From CAYFKJ01 sp964343605 (GTDB taxonomy: Bacteria; Pseudomonadota; Alphaproteobacteria; UBA2966): 64,000 bases of DNA. Below are positions 50,349-59,321 of the stretch, piece by piece. The position numbers were made by a program, and so were the translations under genes. Within the stretch, counting starts at the first letter, position 1, and each line of letters starts with the position of its first letter. The notes below the pieces were generated by a model. It was given only the letters and a program-made list of their open reading frames with translations, made no database searches and had not been told where the DNA came from. Location of the stretch: contig CAYFKJ010000002.1 of assembly GCA_964343605.1 (NCBI GenBank), positions 744,001 through 808,000 of the forward strand, given 5' to 3'.

Positions 50349-51557
50349 ATGTCCGAAACGATCTATTCGAGAAAATTTGCCGCCGGGGAGGAGATCTTCC
50401 GCATCGGCGATCAGGGCCGCAACGCTTACTTCATCGAAAAGGGTAAGGTCGAGATCACCAATCCGCGCGACGGCGAGGACCTCGTGCTCGCCACGCTCGG
50501 GGTCGGCGAAATTTTCGGCGAGATGTCGATGATCGACGATGCGCCGCGGTCTGCCACCGTGAAAGCCCTGGAAGATACCGAGGTCATCATCATCCAGCGC
50601 TCCCGCGTCATGAAGCCGGTGATCTCCGCCGATCCGATGATGAACCTGATCCTGCGCGTGGTCCTGGCCCGGTTTCGCGGCGCCCAGCACAAGCTGGCCG
50701 GGATGTCGACGGAACCCGGTGAGATCGACCGTTCGCTGGGCGAAATCCGCGAACTGGCGATCAAGCGCATCAACTTCGAAAAGGACATGCGCCACGGCCT
50801 CGAAGAGGGCCAGTTCGAGATGCACTACCAGCCCATCATCGCCCTCGACGGCCGGACCATCGCCGGCTTCGAAGCCCTGATGCGCTGGAAGAAGGAGGAC
50901 GGCGGTTTCATCTCCCCGGGTGAGTTCATTCCCCTGGCCGAGCAGACCGGACTGATCATCGAATTGGGCCGCCATGCGCTGGAGGACGGCCTGCGCGACC
51001 AGATGCGCTTGGCGGAGGCCTACCAATCGGCCTATCCCCACCAGGATGTGCCTTTCATGAGCATCAACGTTTCCGGCATGCAGCTCACCGATTTGGCGGA
51101 AATCGACCTGATGGCGGAGTTGATCGAGAAAAGCGGCGCCAACCCGGCGGACATCAAGCTGGAAATCACCGAAACCCTTCTGGTCGAAAACTTCGACCAT
51201 GCCATCGAGGCCTTGCGGAAGCTCAAGAGCCTCGGCGTGCTGATCGCCATCGACGACTTCGGCACCGGCTATTCCAGCCTCAGCTACCTCCATCAATTCC
51301 CGCTGGACACCCTCAAGATCGATCGCGCCTTCGTGGTCAACATGCACGAAAGCGATAGTAGCCGGCGTATCGTCCGAAGCATCGTGCAGTTGGCGCTATC
51401 CCTCAACATGACCATCGTGGCCGAAGGCATCGAGGAGAACGAGCAGCTCTCGACCTTGCATGCCCTGGGCTGCCATTACGGCCAGGGCTACCTGATGTCC
51501 AAGCCGCTGCCCTTTGAAGAGGCCATTGCTCTGATCGAAAGCAAGCCCGTCTGGTAG
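50349..51557 (+). CDS. Cyclic-nucleotide-binding EAL phosphodiesterase
   Basis: A 402-residue protein. Residues 8-125 are a cNMP-binding/Crp-like domain (GNAYFIEKGKVEITNP, FGEMSMIDDAPRSATVKA with the phosphate-binding cassette). Residues 155-398 are an EAL domain with intact EALMRWK, EITETLLVENF, DDFGTGYSSLSYLHQFPLD and VAEGIEENE. Cyclic AMP or cGMP may thus control c-di-GMP breakdown, linking it to the CHASE2 cyclase at 20-22 kb. No GGDEF domain is present. Confidence 0.92.
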   Translation: MSETIYSRKFAAGEEIFRIGDQGRNAYFIEKGKVEITNPRDGEDLVLATLGVGEIFGEMSMIDDAPRSATVKALEDTEVIIIQRSRVMKPVISADPMMNLILRVVLARFRGAQHKLAGMSTEPGEIDRSLGEIRELAIKRINFEKDMRHGLEEGQFEMHYQPIIALDGRTIAGFEALMRWKKEDGGFISPGEFIPLAEQTGLIIELGRHALEDGLRDQMRLAEAYQSAYPHQDVPFMSINVSGMQLTDLAEIDLMAELIEKSGANPADIKLEITETLLVENFDHAIEALRKLKSLGVLIAIDDFGTGYSSLSYLHQFPLDTLKIDRAFVVNMHESDSSRRIVRSIVQLALSLNMTIVAEGIEENEQLSTLHALGCHYGQGYLMSKPLPFEEAIALIESKPVW

Positions 51558-51583
51558 GAAGCCAAGGGCGCTCCTATCTTTGT

Positions 51584-51686
51584 CGTCACCCCGGCGCAAG
51601 CCGGGGTCCAGTTTGTTTTTGTATTTGGCCGAAAGCTCCCTGTTCAAAAAAGAAAGATTGGATCCCGGATCAAGTCCGGGATGACG
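51584..51686. repeat. Inverted-repeat element (CGTCA...TGACG ends)
   Basis: The left end CGTCACCCCGGCGCAAGCCGG and the right end, with a CCCGGA/TCCGGG hairpin and TGACG, bracket about 50 bases. Each end forms its own hairpin. Same architecture as the elements at 37894-38011 and 51710-51848, with different inner sequence. Confidence 0.65.
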
Positions 51687-51709
51687 CTCGTGTGTGCGGT
51701 TACTCCGGT

Positions 51710-51848
51710 CGTCATTCCCGCGTCATGCGAATGCATGCGGGGCATGACAGCGGGAATCCACGCCGTAGCATCCGAACCCGCCCGGTTTCGCAATCGATCT
51801 ACTGAGAAATGGATTCCGGATAGGCGCTTCGCGCTTTCCGGAATGACG
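51710..51848. repeat. Dispersed intergenic repeat, copy 2
   Basis: Shares with the copy at 37894-38011 the left end CGTCATTCCCGCG, the inner GCGGGAATCCA-GCCGTA block, the GATTCCGGATA block and the terminal TTCCGG-ATGACG. About 140 bases against 118, so the copies differ by small insertions. Non-coding. Confidence 0.75.
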
Positions 51849-51941
51849 GAATCTCGTCCGCGATCAAATTTAGTTGTCTTGCTTATTATTGCCTAGGCTA
51901 CTAAAATTTGTCCTCCCGATCCCAGCCGCCGAACGCAGGAC

Positions 51942-52412
51942 ATGGAAGAAAGCCAGGAACGGAATTTCGGCATCCTGTTGCACGACGTCGCCCGCCTGAT
52001 GCGGGTTGCCTATGACCGGCGCATGAAGCCGCTGGGCCTGACGCGATCGCAGTGGTGGGTGCTCAACCGGCTCTATTTCAACGAGGGCAAGAGCCAGTCG
52101 GAGCTGGCGGCGTTGCTGGACATTGAAAAACCCACTCTCGGCCGCCTGCTGGACCGGCTCGAGGACAAGGGCTGGATCGAGCGTGTGCCCGACGCTGTCG
52201 ACCGGCGAACCAAGCGCGTCCATTTGACGTCCAAGGTCGAGCCAACCATGCGCATCATGCGGGAGCAGGCGCTGATTACCAACAATGAGGCCTTGGAAAA
52301 CCTGAAGCCCGCCGACCGTGAACGCATCATCGACATGCTGCAGGCGATCCGCGGCGATCTCGTTTCGGTTTACGGTCCGGCAGCGGGCAACGGAGGGACG
52401 ACGGATGGCTGA
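51942..52412 (+). CDS. MarR-family transcriptional regulator
   Basis: A 156-residue winged-helix regulator with the MarR pattern: RAYDRR-like helix (VAYDRRMKPLGLTRSQWWVL), LAALLDIEKPTLGRLLDRLEDKG recognition helix and wing (WIERVPDAVDRRTKRVHLT). It is the first gene of an operon with EmrA-like and EmrB-like efflux genes (8-base overlap with the next), so it most likely represses that operon until a drug or aromatic acid binds. Confidence 0.93.
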   Translation: MEESQERNFGILLHDVARLMRVAYDRRMKPLGLTRSQWWVLNRLYFNEGKSQSELAALLDIEKPTLGRLLDRLEDKGWIERVPDAVDRRTKRVHLTSKVEPTMRIMREQALITNNEALENLKPADRERIIDMLQAIRGDLVSVYGPAAGNGGTTDG

Positions 52413-53508
52413 TCAGGCGCCCGCCCCCAAAGCAACCATCCTTCGCCGGCTGACGAGAGGCCTGATCCGGCTTGTCCTGCTGATTGGCGTGCCGCTTGCC
52501 GCCGGTGTTGCCGGCATCCACTACTATGCGTCGACGGGGCGTTACGTGACGACGGAAAACGCCTACGTCAAATCGCGCAAGGTTGCGGTGAGCGCCGACC
52601 TTTCCGCCCGCGTCATCAAAGTCAACGCAACGGACAACCAAGCGGTCGAGGCCGGCGACGTCCTCGTCGAACTGGACCGCGCCCCCTTCGAGGTCGCCCT
52701 GGCGGCAGCCGTCGCGGAGCGCGATTCCGTGCGCCAGGACATCGCTTTGCAGCGGGCCGAACTGCAACGCGCCCGCGTCGAGGTCGATGCGGCCAAGGAA
52801 CGGGTGCGCTACACCGAGGTCGAATACGCCCGGCAAGCGCGCTTGGTCAATTCCGGCGCCGGCCGCGCGGCAAAGCGCGACGAGGCCCATCATCTATTTG
52901 AAGACGCCAAACAACGCCAACGCATGGCCGAGGAGCGGGTCCGTGAACTGATCGTCGGATTGGGCGGCAAGAGCAACCGCAGGACCGAGGACTTCCCGCG
53001 TTACCGCCAGGCCCAGGCCAAGGTCGACCGCGCTACGCTTGAACTCGGCTGGACGGTGGTGCGGGCCCCAGCTAGCGGCCTGATCATGAAGGCGACGCTC
53101 GAGCCTGGCGAATATGTCGAATCCGGTGATCCGCTGTTCGCCATCGTTGACCAGTCCGACACCTGGATCGAGGTCAACCTCAAGGAAACCCAACTCACCC
53201 ATATCGAACCCGGTATGGAAGCGACCGTGGTGCTGGACGCCTATGCCGAGCGGACCTGGCGGGCCCGGGTTTCCTCCATCAGCCCGGCGACCGGCGCCGA
53301 GTTTGCGCTGCTACCGCCGCAAAACGCCTCAGGCAACTGGGTGAAGGTGGTGCAGCGTTTGCCGCTGCGGTTGGCGGTCGAGCGATCCGCCGAGGATCCG
53401 GTATTACGGGCAGGCATGACGGCGACCATCAGCATCGATACAAGACGTGAGCGCGAGCTGCCGCCGCTGGTGAAGCAGGTCTTCGCCTGGACGGGCGGGC
53501 GGCGTTGA
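52405..53508 (+). CDS. EmrA-like membrane-fusion (HlyD-family) efflux protein
   Basis: A 367-residue periplasmic adaptor starting at ATG 52405. One N-terminal transmembrane helix (about 18-40) is followed by a biotinyl-lipoyl-like half motif (YVKSRKVAVSADLSARVIKV), an alpha-helical hairpin (about 90-170, coiled-coil) and the second lipoyl half (VVRAPASGLIMKATLEPGEYVESG). It links the inner-membrane MFS pump to an outer-membrane channel. The TTG of the next gene overlaps its stop. Confidence 0.93.
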   Translation: MADQAPAPKATILRRLTRGLIRLVLLIGVPLAAGVAGIHYYASTGRYVTTENAYVKSRKVAVSADLSARVIKVNATDNQAVEAGDVLVELDRAPFEVALAAAVAERDSVRQDIALQRAELQRARVEVDAAKERVRYTEVEYARQARLVNSGAGRAAKRDEAHHLFEDAKQRQRMAEERVRELIVGLGGKSNRRTEDFPRYRQAQAKVDRATLELGWTVVRAPASGLIMKATLEPGEYVESGDPLFAIVDQSDTWIEVNLKETQLTHIEPGMEATVVLDAYAERTWRARVSSISPATGAEFALLPPQNASGNWVKVVQRLPLRLAVERSAEDPVLRAGMTATISIDTRRERELPPLVKQVFAWTGGRR

Positions 53509-55049
53509 GCACGGCCGAAACCGCCAGCGACAGCACCGCGCAGCCCGGCCCGGAACAAAAGGCGGGGCTGTCCCTCCATAACTTCCTGGTTCTCATCACG
53601 CTGACGTTCGTAACGATCCTCTATTCCGCCACCGTGACCATCGCCAACGTGGCCCTGCCGGATATTCGCGGCGCCTTGTCGGCGACGCAGGACCAGATCA
53701 CCTGGGTTGTGACGGCGAACATCGTGGCGACGGCCGTGGCGACGCCGTTGGCGGGGTGGCTGGCGGGACGGTTCGGCGTTCGCCGCCTGCTGCTGTTTGC
53801 GGTTACAGGCTTTACGGTCTCGTCGATCCTCTGCGGTGGGGCGACCTCGTTGCCGGCGTTGATCCTTTACCGCATCGGACAGGGCGTGTTCGGCGCGCCT
53901 CTGGTCCCGGCGTCGCAAGCCTATCTGCTGGGCGTCTTCCCCAGACACCAGCACACGACGGCGATGGCGATTTGGGGCATGGGCGCCATCCTCGGCCCCA
54001 TTATCGCGCCGACCGTCGGCGGCTACCTCAGCGAGCTCTATGGTTGGCGCTGGGTCTTCTACATGATTGTGCCGTTCGGCGGCATCGCGCTGTTGAGCGT
54101 AGCCGCGGTGATTAAAAGCCGCGGCTACCGGGAGCAGGTGAGACTCGACTGGATCGGCTTCCTGGCGCTCTCGATCGCCATCGCCTCTCTCCAGCTCATG
54201 CTGGACCGCGGCGAGCGCAACGGCTGGTTCGATTCCAATGAGACCATTGCCGAGGCGATTATCGCCGTCGGCGCGCTGTATTTCTTCGTGGCCCATACCT
54301 TCACGTCGAAACAGCCTTTCCTCAGTCCCAGCCTGCTGCTCGACCGCAACTACGCCATCGGCCTGTTGCTGGTGTTGATTTTCGGCATGCTCAATTTCAC
54401 GCCCATGGTGCTGATCCCGCCCATGCTTCAGGAGCTCAGGGGATATCCCCAGTCGATCGTCGGACTGCTGTTGGCGGCCCGCGGTTTGGGCACCCTGGTC
54501 AGCTTCACCTCCATGCTGTTCCTCAGCCGGCTGGATCCCCGCATTCCCATCACCGTGGGCTTCATCCTTCAGGGCCTATCGGGCATCGCCATGGCGCAAT
54601 TCGACATCAACGTGACGACATTCGATGTCGCCTGGACAAGTATGCTCCAGGGTTTGGGCGTCGGTTTCGTCTGGGTTCCCATGGCCGTCGCGACGTTCGC
54701 GACGCTGGACCCGAAACGCGTGCCGGAGGCCTCTGCGGTCTTCCATCTGCTGCGCAACATGGGCAGCAGCATCTACATCTCCCTCAGCGTCGCCTTGCTG
54801 CTGCACAGCGCCAAGATCAACTACGCCGAAATTTCCGCCAGCATTTCGGTCTTCAACGAGATCCTGCAGCTACCGTTCGTGACCGGTGTCTGGGATACCG
54901 GCAGCGCCAGGGGCTTGGCCGCTTTATCCGGCGAGGTCGGCCGCCAGTCCATGATGATCGGCTACATCAACACCTTCTACATGTTCGGCTATACCTCGCT
55001 GGCCGCGGCGCCGCTGGTGTTATTCATGCGGGCGCCGAAGAAGGGCTAG
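53505..55049 (+). CDS. EmrB-like DHA2-family MFS efflux pump
   Basis: A 514-residue, 14-helix drug:H+ antiporter. The start is TTG 53505, which overlaps the EmrA-like stop by four bases (TTGA); no ATG is near. Motifs are IANVALPDIRGALSATQDQITWV (helix 1), GWLAGRFGVRRLLL (motif A) and RIGQGVFGAPLVPASQAYLL. With marR and emrA-like it forms a complete regulated efflux unit. It converges with a racemase-like gene (4-base overlap). Confidence 0.93.
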   Translation: MSTAETASDSTAQPGPEQKAGLSLHNFLVLITLTFVTILYSATVTIANVALPDIRGALSATQDQITWVVTANIVATAVATPLAGWLAGRFGVRRLLLFAVTGFTVSSILCGGATSLPALILYRIGQGVFGAPLVPASQAYLLGVFPRHQHTTAMAIWGMGAILGPIIAPTVGGYLSELYGWRWVFYMIVPFGGIALLSVAAVIKSRGYREQVRLDWIGFLALSIAIASLQLMLDRGERNGWFDSNETIAEAIIAVGALYFFVAHTFTSKQPFLSPSLLLDRNYAIGLLLVLIFGMLNFTPMVLIPPMLQELRGYPQSIVGLLLAARGLGTLVSFTSMLFLSRLDPRIPITVGFILQGLSGIAMAQFDINVTTFDVAWTSMLQGLGVGFVWVPMAVATFATLDPKRVPEASAVFHLLRNMGSSIYISLSVALLLHSAKINYAEISASISVFNEILQLPFVTGVWDTGSARGLAALSGEVGRQSMMIGYINTFYMFGYTSLAAAPLVLFMRAPKKG

Positions 55050-56248
55050 TCGGCCTTGCTCGATATGATCGTGGCGTCCTTGCGCTGGAGCACCTCGGGC
55101 AGCAGCTCAATGCCCAGGCCCGGTCCTTCCGGCGGCAGGAAGTAGCCGTCGACCGGCTGCGGCACCCGGTCCACCAATTCCCCGTACCAGCCGGCATAGA
55201 AGGCCCGCACGGATTCCTGGATCAGGGCGTTGGGCAGGGCAAGCGACAGGTGGATGGAGGTTTGCAGGACCACCGGGCCCTGGCAGTCGTGGGGGGCGAC
55301 GGGACGGTGGTGGGTGTCGGCGAGCGCCGCGATCTTCTGCGTCTCGGTGATCCCGCCGCACCAGGCGACATCGGGCATGATGATGCTTGCCGCACCCGTA
55401 TCGAGCAAGTCCTTGAAGGCCCATTTGCCGCCCAGGGTCTCGCTGGCGCAGATCGGGATGGATGTCGAGGCGGCGAAATCGCCGTAGGCCTCGAGGCTGT
55501 CGTTGCGGATGGGATCCTCGATCCAGAACGGATCGAACTGTTCGAGGGCGGACGCGACCTTGAGGATGGCGGGGAAACGCCAAAGCGAGTGGCACTCCAC
55601 CATGATGTCCATCTTATCGCCGACGGCGTCGCGGATCTTGGCGAAGGGCTCGATGGCCTTGTCGAGATCGGCGGTGGACACGTAGAAGCCGTCCGAAGCG
55701 ATTGCCGCGAAATCGAGCGGCCAGATCTTCATCCCCGTAATGCCTTCGTCCAGCAGGGACTGGGCGAGTTCGCCCGCGTTGTTGAGGAAAGCGTCGAGGT
55801 CCTCGTAGGGGCCGTCGGATTTGTCCTCCAGGCCCCAGTCGTCGGTTCCCCAGTCCGGCTTGTTGCGCACGTACTTGTAGCCGGCGCAGGTGTTGTAAGT
55901 GCGGATCTTGTCGCGGCAAAGGCCGCCCAGCAGCTGGTACACCGGTTGGCCCGTGGCCTTGCCGAAAATGTCCCAAAGCGCAATGTCGATGGCGGAGCGC
56001 CCGCGCGCCTCGACGCCGGAGCCGGCGAACCCGGTATAGGGCGTAAGATCGCGGCCCAGCCGCTCGATCTGCCGGGCGTCGCGGCCCAGGATAACCGGCG
56101 CCACCGATTCATGGATGTAGGCCTCGATCGCACGTGCGCCGAACCATGTTTCGCCCAAACCCACGATGCCTTCATCGGTGTGGATGTGGATCCACAGGAC
56201 GTTGCCGAATTCCTCCAGGCGGATGGTGTCGACGGCGGCAATTTTCAT
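55046..56248 (-). CDS. Mandelate racemase / muconate lactonizing-type enzyme (third)
   Basis: A 400-residue enolase-superfamily enzyme. Residues GMKIWPLDF provide the KxW-type motif (single Lys), metal ligands are in MVECHSLW, WIEDPIRN and CASETLGG, and a later HDCQGP supplies a His. The Glu-type first ligand (VEC) and longer length set it apart from the copies at 35.4 and 41.6 kb and resemble uncharacterised sugar-acid dehydratases. It is divergent from the RraA/UxaA genes. Confidence 0.9.
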   Translation of the reverse strand: MKIAAVDTIRLEEFGNVLWIHIHTDEGIVGLGETWFGARAIEAYIHESVAPVILGRDARQIERLGRDLTPYTGFAGSGVEARGRSAIDIALWDIFGKATGQPVYQLLGGLCRDKIRTYNTCAGYKYVRNKPDWGTDDWGLEDKSDGPYEDLDAFLNNAGELAQSLLDEGITGMKIWPLDFAAIASDGFYVSTADLDKAIEPFAKIRDAVGDKMDIMVECHSLWRFPAILKVASALEQFDPFWIEDPIRNDSLEAYGDFAASTSIPICASETLGGKWAFKDLLDTGAASIIMPDVAWCGGITETQKIAALADTHHRPVAPHDCQGPVVLQTSIHLSLALPNALIQESVRAFYAGWYGELVDRVPQPVDGYFLPPEGPGLGIELLPEVLQRKDATIISSKAD

Positions 56249-56401
56249 AATGCGCTACCCCGGTAAATGACGAACAAATGGTCGCTTTTGCAACGATCCC
56301 AAGTGTACCCGGAGCCTTATTCCAAGCCTATCTTCTATTGCGCGCGCAGGCGGATTTTGTGACCATTGAGATCTTGGTAAGCGGTTATTCGGGTAGATCA
56401 A

Positions 56402-57049
56402 ATGGATGATATCAGCCGCCGGCTGGAGGCATGCTACGCCAGCGCCGTGCACGACGTTTTGCGCGAAATGGGCCATGACGATTGCGCTCTGCCGCCGGAG
56501 ATCATGGCGCTGGAACCTTCACAGAAACTCACCGGCGAGGTCTATACGATTTCCGGCCACGTCGACAAAACCCTGTCGCGTCATGAAAGCCTGCTGGCCT
56601 GGACGCAGGTGCTCTCGCGGGTGCCGGGCGGCAAGGTGCTGGTCTGCCAGCCGAATACGAAGGAGGTGGCTCTGATGGGCGAGCTGTCGGCGCGGGCGCT
56701 GACCATCAAGGACACGCGCGGCTACGTCGTCGACGGCCGTTGCCGTGACGTCGAATTCATTCTGGAAATGGGCTTTCCGGTGTTCTGCGATTTGAACACG
56801 CCGGCCGATATCGTCGAACGCTGGACCTACGATCGTCTGGGCGAACCGATCACCATCGGAGCCGTCACCATATGCAGTGGCGATTATCTTATCGCCGACC
56901 GGGACGGCGTCGTGATCATCCCCCGCGCCATGGCGGAAGAAGTGGTCGCCAAGACGGAGGAAGTGATGTCGACCGAAAGCGAGATGCGCGACGCCATCCT
57001 ATCCGGTATGGACCCGGAAGAGGCCTATTTGAAGTACGGGAAGTTCTGA
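56402..57049 (+). CDS. RraA-family aldolase/decarboxylase-like protein
   Basis: A 215-residue RraA-fold protein. Motifs are CYASAVHDVLREMGHDDCALP, LMGELSARALTIKDTRGYVVDGRCRD (in two pieces: ELSARALTIKDTRG, YVVDGRCRDVEF), which contain the Gly-rich substrate site and the Arg-Asp pair of HMG aldolases, and GDYLIADRDGVVIIPR. Members cleave 4-hydroxy-4-methyl-2-oxoglutarate or related keto acids. Its stop overlaps the start of the UxaA small subunit by one base, so it belongs to that pathway. Confidence 0.88.
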   Translation: MDDISRRLEACYASAVHDVLREMGHDDCALPPEIMALEPSQKLTGEVYTISGHVDKTLSRHESLLAWTQVLSRVPGGKVLVCQPNTKEVALMGELSARALTIKDTRGYVVDGRCRDVEFILEMGFPVFCDLNTPADIVERWTYDRLGEPITIGAVTICSGDYLIADRDGVVIIPRAMAEEVVAKTEEVMSTESEMRDAILSGMDPEEAYLKYGKF

Positions 57050-57363
57050 TGGCGGATGTCGCACCCGCCCGCACCATCGTCCTGGCGCCGGAGGACAACG
57101 TGGTCGTGACTTGCGCTTCGATCGAGGCGGGCGGCCAAGTGGATATCGAGGGGCAGACCTACACGCTCGACGCCGCGCTGGTGCTGGGGCACAAGCTGGC
57201 GCGGCGAGATATCGCCATGGACGAAAAAATACTCAAGTACGGCGCTCCCATCGGCCATGCTACCGCAGCCATAAAGGCTGGAGACCATGTCCATATTCAC
57301 AACGTCGACAGCGATTATCTGCACAGCGCGGCCACACGGGACGAGGAAGGAGCCGACGGATGA
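57049..57363 (+). CDS. UxaA-family dehydratase, small (SAF-domain) subunit
   Basis: A 104-residue SAF-domain protein starting at ATG 57049 (in the TGATG overlap). It corresponds to the N-terminal domain of altronate dehydratase: VLAPEDNVVVTCASIEAGG, LGHKLARRDIAMDEKILKYGAPIGHATAAIK (in pieces), DHVHIHNVDS. The large subunit is a separate gene that starts in a 4-base ATGA overlap. This is the split form found in many altronate and galactarate-type dehydratases. Confidence 0.92.
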   Translation: MADVAPARTIVLAPEDNVVVTCASIEAGGQVDIEGQTYTLDAALVLGHKLARRDIAMDEKILKYGAPIGHATAAIKAGDHVHIHNVDSDYLHSAATRDEEGADG

Positions 57364-58556
57364 AAGGGTATCTACGAAACGACGGCCGCAAGGGCATCCG
57401 CAATGTCGTCGTCGTCGCCTACCTGATCGAATGCGCCCGCCACGTGGCCAACGAAATCGCGCTCGGGTTCCGCGACCAGGACGTTCACGTGATCGGTTTT
57501 CCCGGCTGTTTCCCCAATCAATACGGCTTCGACATGATGTCCAAGCTCTGCACCCACCCCAATGTCGGCGCGGCGCTGCTGGTCTCCCTGGGCTGCGAGG
57601 GCTTCAACCGCGAAGGCCTCGCCGAGGCCGTTTCCGCCTCCGGCCGTCCGGTCGAAACGCTGGTGATCCAGGAACGCGGCGGCACCGTTGCAACGATCGA
57701 GCAAGGCCAGAGTTGGGTTCGCGGGGTGCTGGACGATCTTATGGCGCAGTCGCCGGTCGACATGTCGGTCGACGAACTCGTCATCGGGACGATCTGCGGC
57801 GGCTCGGACGGTACCAGCGGCGTTGCCGCCAACCCGGCGACGGGCCGCGCCTTCGATCTTCTGGTGGAGGAGGGAGCGGCCTGCCTGTTCGAGGAAACCG
57901 GCGAGCTGATCGGTTGCGAGCACATCATGGCGGAGCGCGCCGCGACGCCGGCCCTGGGCAACGAGATCATCCGGGCCGTCAACAAGGCCGAGAACTATTA
58001 CCGCGCCATGGGCTACGGCAGCTTCTCACCGGGCAATGCGGAAGGGGGCCTCAGCACGATCGAGGAAAAATCGATGGGCGCCTATGCCAAGAGCGGCGCG
58101 TCCACGATCGTCGGCCTGATCAAGCCCGGCGATCTCCCGCCCACGGGCGGCCTCTATTTGCTGGACGTCATTCCCGACGGAGAGGTGAAGTTCGGCTTCC
58201 CGAATATCAACGACAACGCGGAAATCGCCGAGCTGATGGCGTGCGGTGCGCACATCAATATCTTCACCACGGGCCGGGGGTCGGTGGTCGGTTCGGCCAT
58301 TTCCCCCGTCATCAAGGTGTGCGGTAATCCGGATACCTTTCGACGCCTTCCCGGCGACATGGACGTCGACGGCGGACGAATCCTCGAGGGCAAGGCGAGC
58401 CTCGAGGAGGTTGGCGGGGAGATTCGCGACCTCGTACTGGCGGTTGCGGACGGCCAGCGCACCTGCTCCGAGGCGCTCGGCCACCGCGAATTTATTCTCG
58501 GCTATAAGAGTTTCGAGCCCATCGGGCCGGATTGCCTGCCGGCCAGCGCCGCCTGA
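57360..58556 (+). CDS. UxaA-family dehydratase, large subunit
   Basis: A 398-residue C-terminal half of an altronate/galactarate-type dehydratase. Motifs are GYLRNDGRKGIRNVVVV, the Cys and Gly region LLVSLGCEGFN, IGTICGGSDGTSGVAANPATGRAFD (in pieces) and FTTGRGSVVGSAISPVIKVCGN near the end, with conserved Cys that may hold an iron or Fe-S site. It follows the small subunit directly. The substrate may be a 5- or 6-carbon aldonate but is not determined. Confidence 0.92.
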   Translation: MKGYLRNDGRKGIRNVVVVAYLIECARHVANEIALGFRDQDVHVIGFPGCFPNQYGFDMMSKLCTHPNVGAALLVSLGCEGFNREGLAEAVSASGRPVETLVIQERGGTVATIEQGQSWVRGVLDDLMAQSPVDMSVDELVIGTICGGSDGTSGVAANPATGRAFDLLVEEGAACLFEETGELIGCEHIMAERAATPALGNEIIRAVNKAENYYRAMGYGSFSPGNAEGGLSTIEEKSMGAYAKSGASTIVGLIKPGDLPPTGGLYLLDVIPDGEVKFGFPNINDNAEIAELMACGAHINIFTTGRGSVVGSAISPVIKVCGNPDTFRRLPGDMDVDGGRILEGKASLEEVGGEIRDLVLAVADGQRTCSEALGHREFILGYKSFEPIGPDCLPASAA

Positions 58557-58566
58557 TCCGAGCCGA

Positions 58567-59262
58567 CTAGGCGCCGTGGACCCACGGGGCGACGGAGCCC
58601 AGGTGATCCTCGACCGATTTCACACCGTCGACGCCGTTCGCCAGCACCATCAGGGCTTTGCGTTCGTCGTCCGATTCGACCCAGCCCCACAACTCGACGA
58701 CCGCGTCGGTGACGATGACATTCAGGGCGCCGTGGCTGACCCAGCCTTCCTTTTCGATGGCGGCCAGGATGTTCTCGCGGATCGAGCGGTCGTCGTTGGA
58801 CGGCGCGGCGGGGCCTTCTTCCTTTCGGGCAGCGAGGCCATGCAGCAGGTTGGCGCGGCTGACGATGCCCACAAGCTTGCCCTCGCGCAGCACGGGAACC
58901 CGCTTGATGCGGTTTTTTTCCAGGATTTCCGCAATCTCGCCAACACCGGTGTCTTCTCCGACCGTAATGATGTTGCCGGTCATGACTTCGGAAGCGGTCT
59001 TGCCATGGGTTTTGGTGAACTCCCGGGCGTCTTCCTGCCCGCCGGCAAATAGCCGCAGCCAGATCGGGCGGTGACGTTCCGTTTCGTTCTCGGGCCGGCG
59101 CCAGAGGTCGCCTTCGCTGACGATACCGATGACGTTGTCATTGTCGTCAACGACGGGGACGGCGCTGATGTTCTTTTGGATGAGCGTCCTGGCAATCTCG
59201 TCGACCGCCATATCGGCAGCCACGGTGATTACGTTCGTCGTCATGATATCGCTGGCCCGCAT
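58567..59262 (-). CDS. CBS-pair protein with a C-terminal BON domain
   Basis: A 231-residue protein. Two CBS domains (about 1-65, MRASDIMTTNVITV; and 92-150, ASEVMTGNIITVGE) form a nucleotide-binding regulatory module, followed by a BON domain (about 158-225; ENILAAIEKEGWVSHGALNVIV, VKSVEDHLG). CBS-BON proteins are thought to sense adenine nucleotides near the membrane. It is monocistronic, convergent with the UxaA large subunit gene. Confidence 0.92.
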   Translation of the reverse strand: MRASDIMTTNVITVAADMAVDEIARTLIQKNISAVPVVDDNDNVIGIVSEGDLWRRPENETERHRPIWLRLFAGGQEDAREFTKTHGKTASEVMTGNIITVGEDTGVGEIAEILEKNRIKRVPVLREGKLVGIVSRANLLHGLAARKEEGPAAPSNDDRSIRENILAAIEKEGWVSHGALNVIVTDAVVELWGWVESDDERKALMVLANGVDGVKSVEDHLGSVAPWVHGA

Positions 59263-59321
59263 CGTTCGATCCTCAATTGTTATTTTTTGCCTACAACTGG
59301 ATTTTGGGATTTGATCCCGGA

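Larger units (their letters stand above)
51558..51941. other. Intergenic region made of dispersed repeats
   Basis: No gene in these 384 bases. They hold two repeat elements (51584-51686 and 51710-51848, listed separately) and, near 51890-51930, the promoter region of the marR gene (TTGCTTATTATTGCC stretch). Confidence 0.6.
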
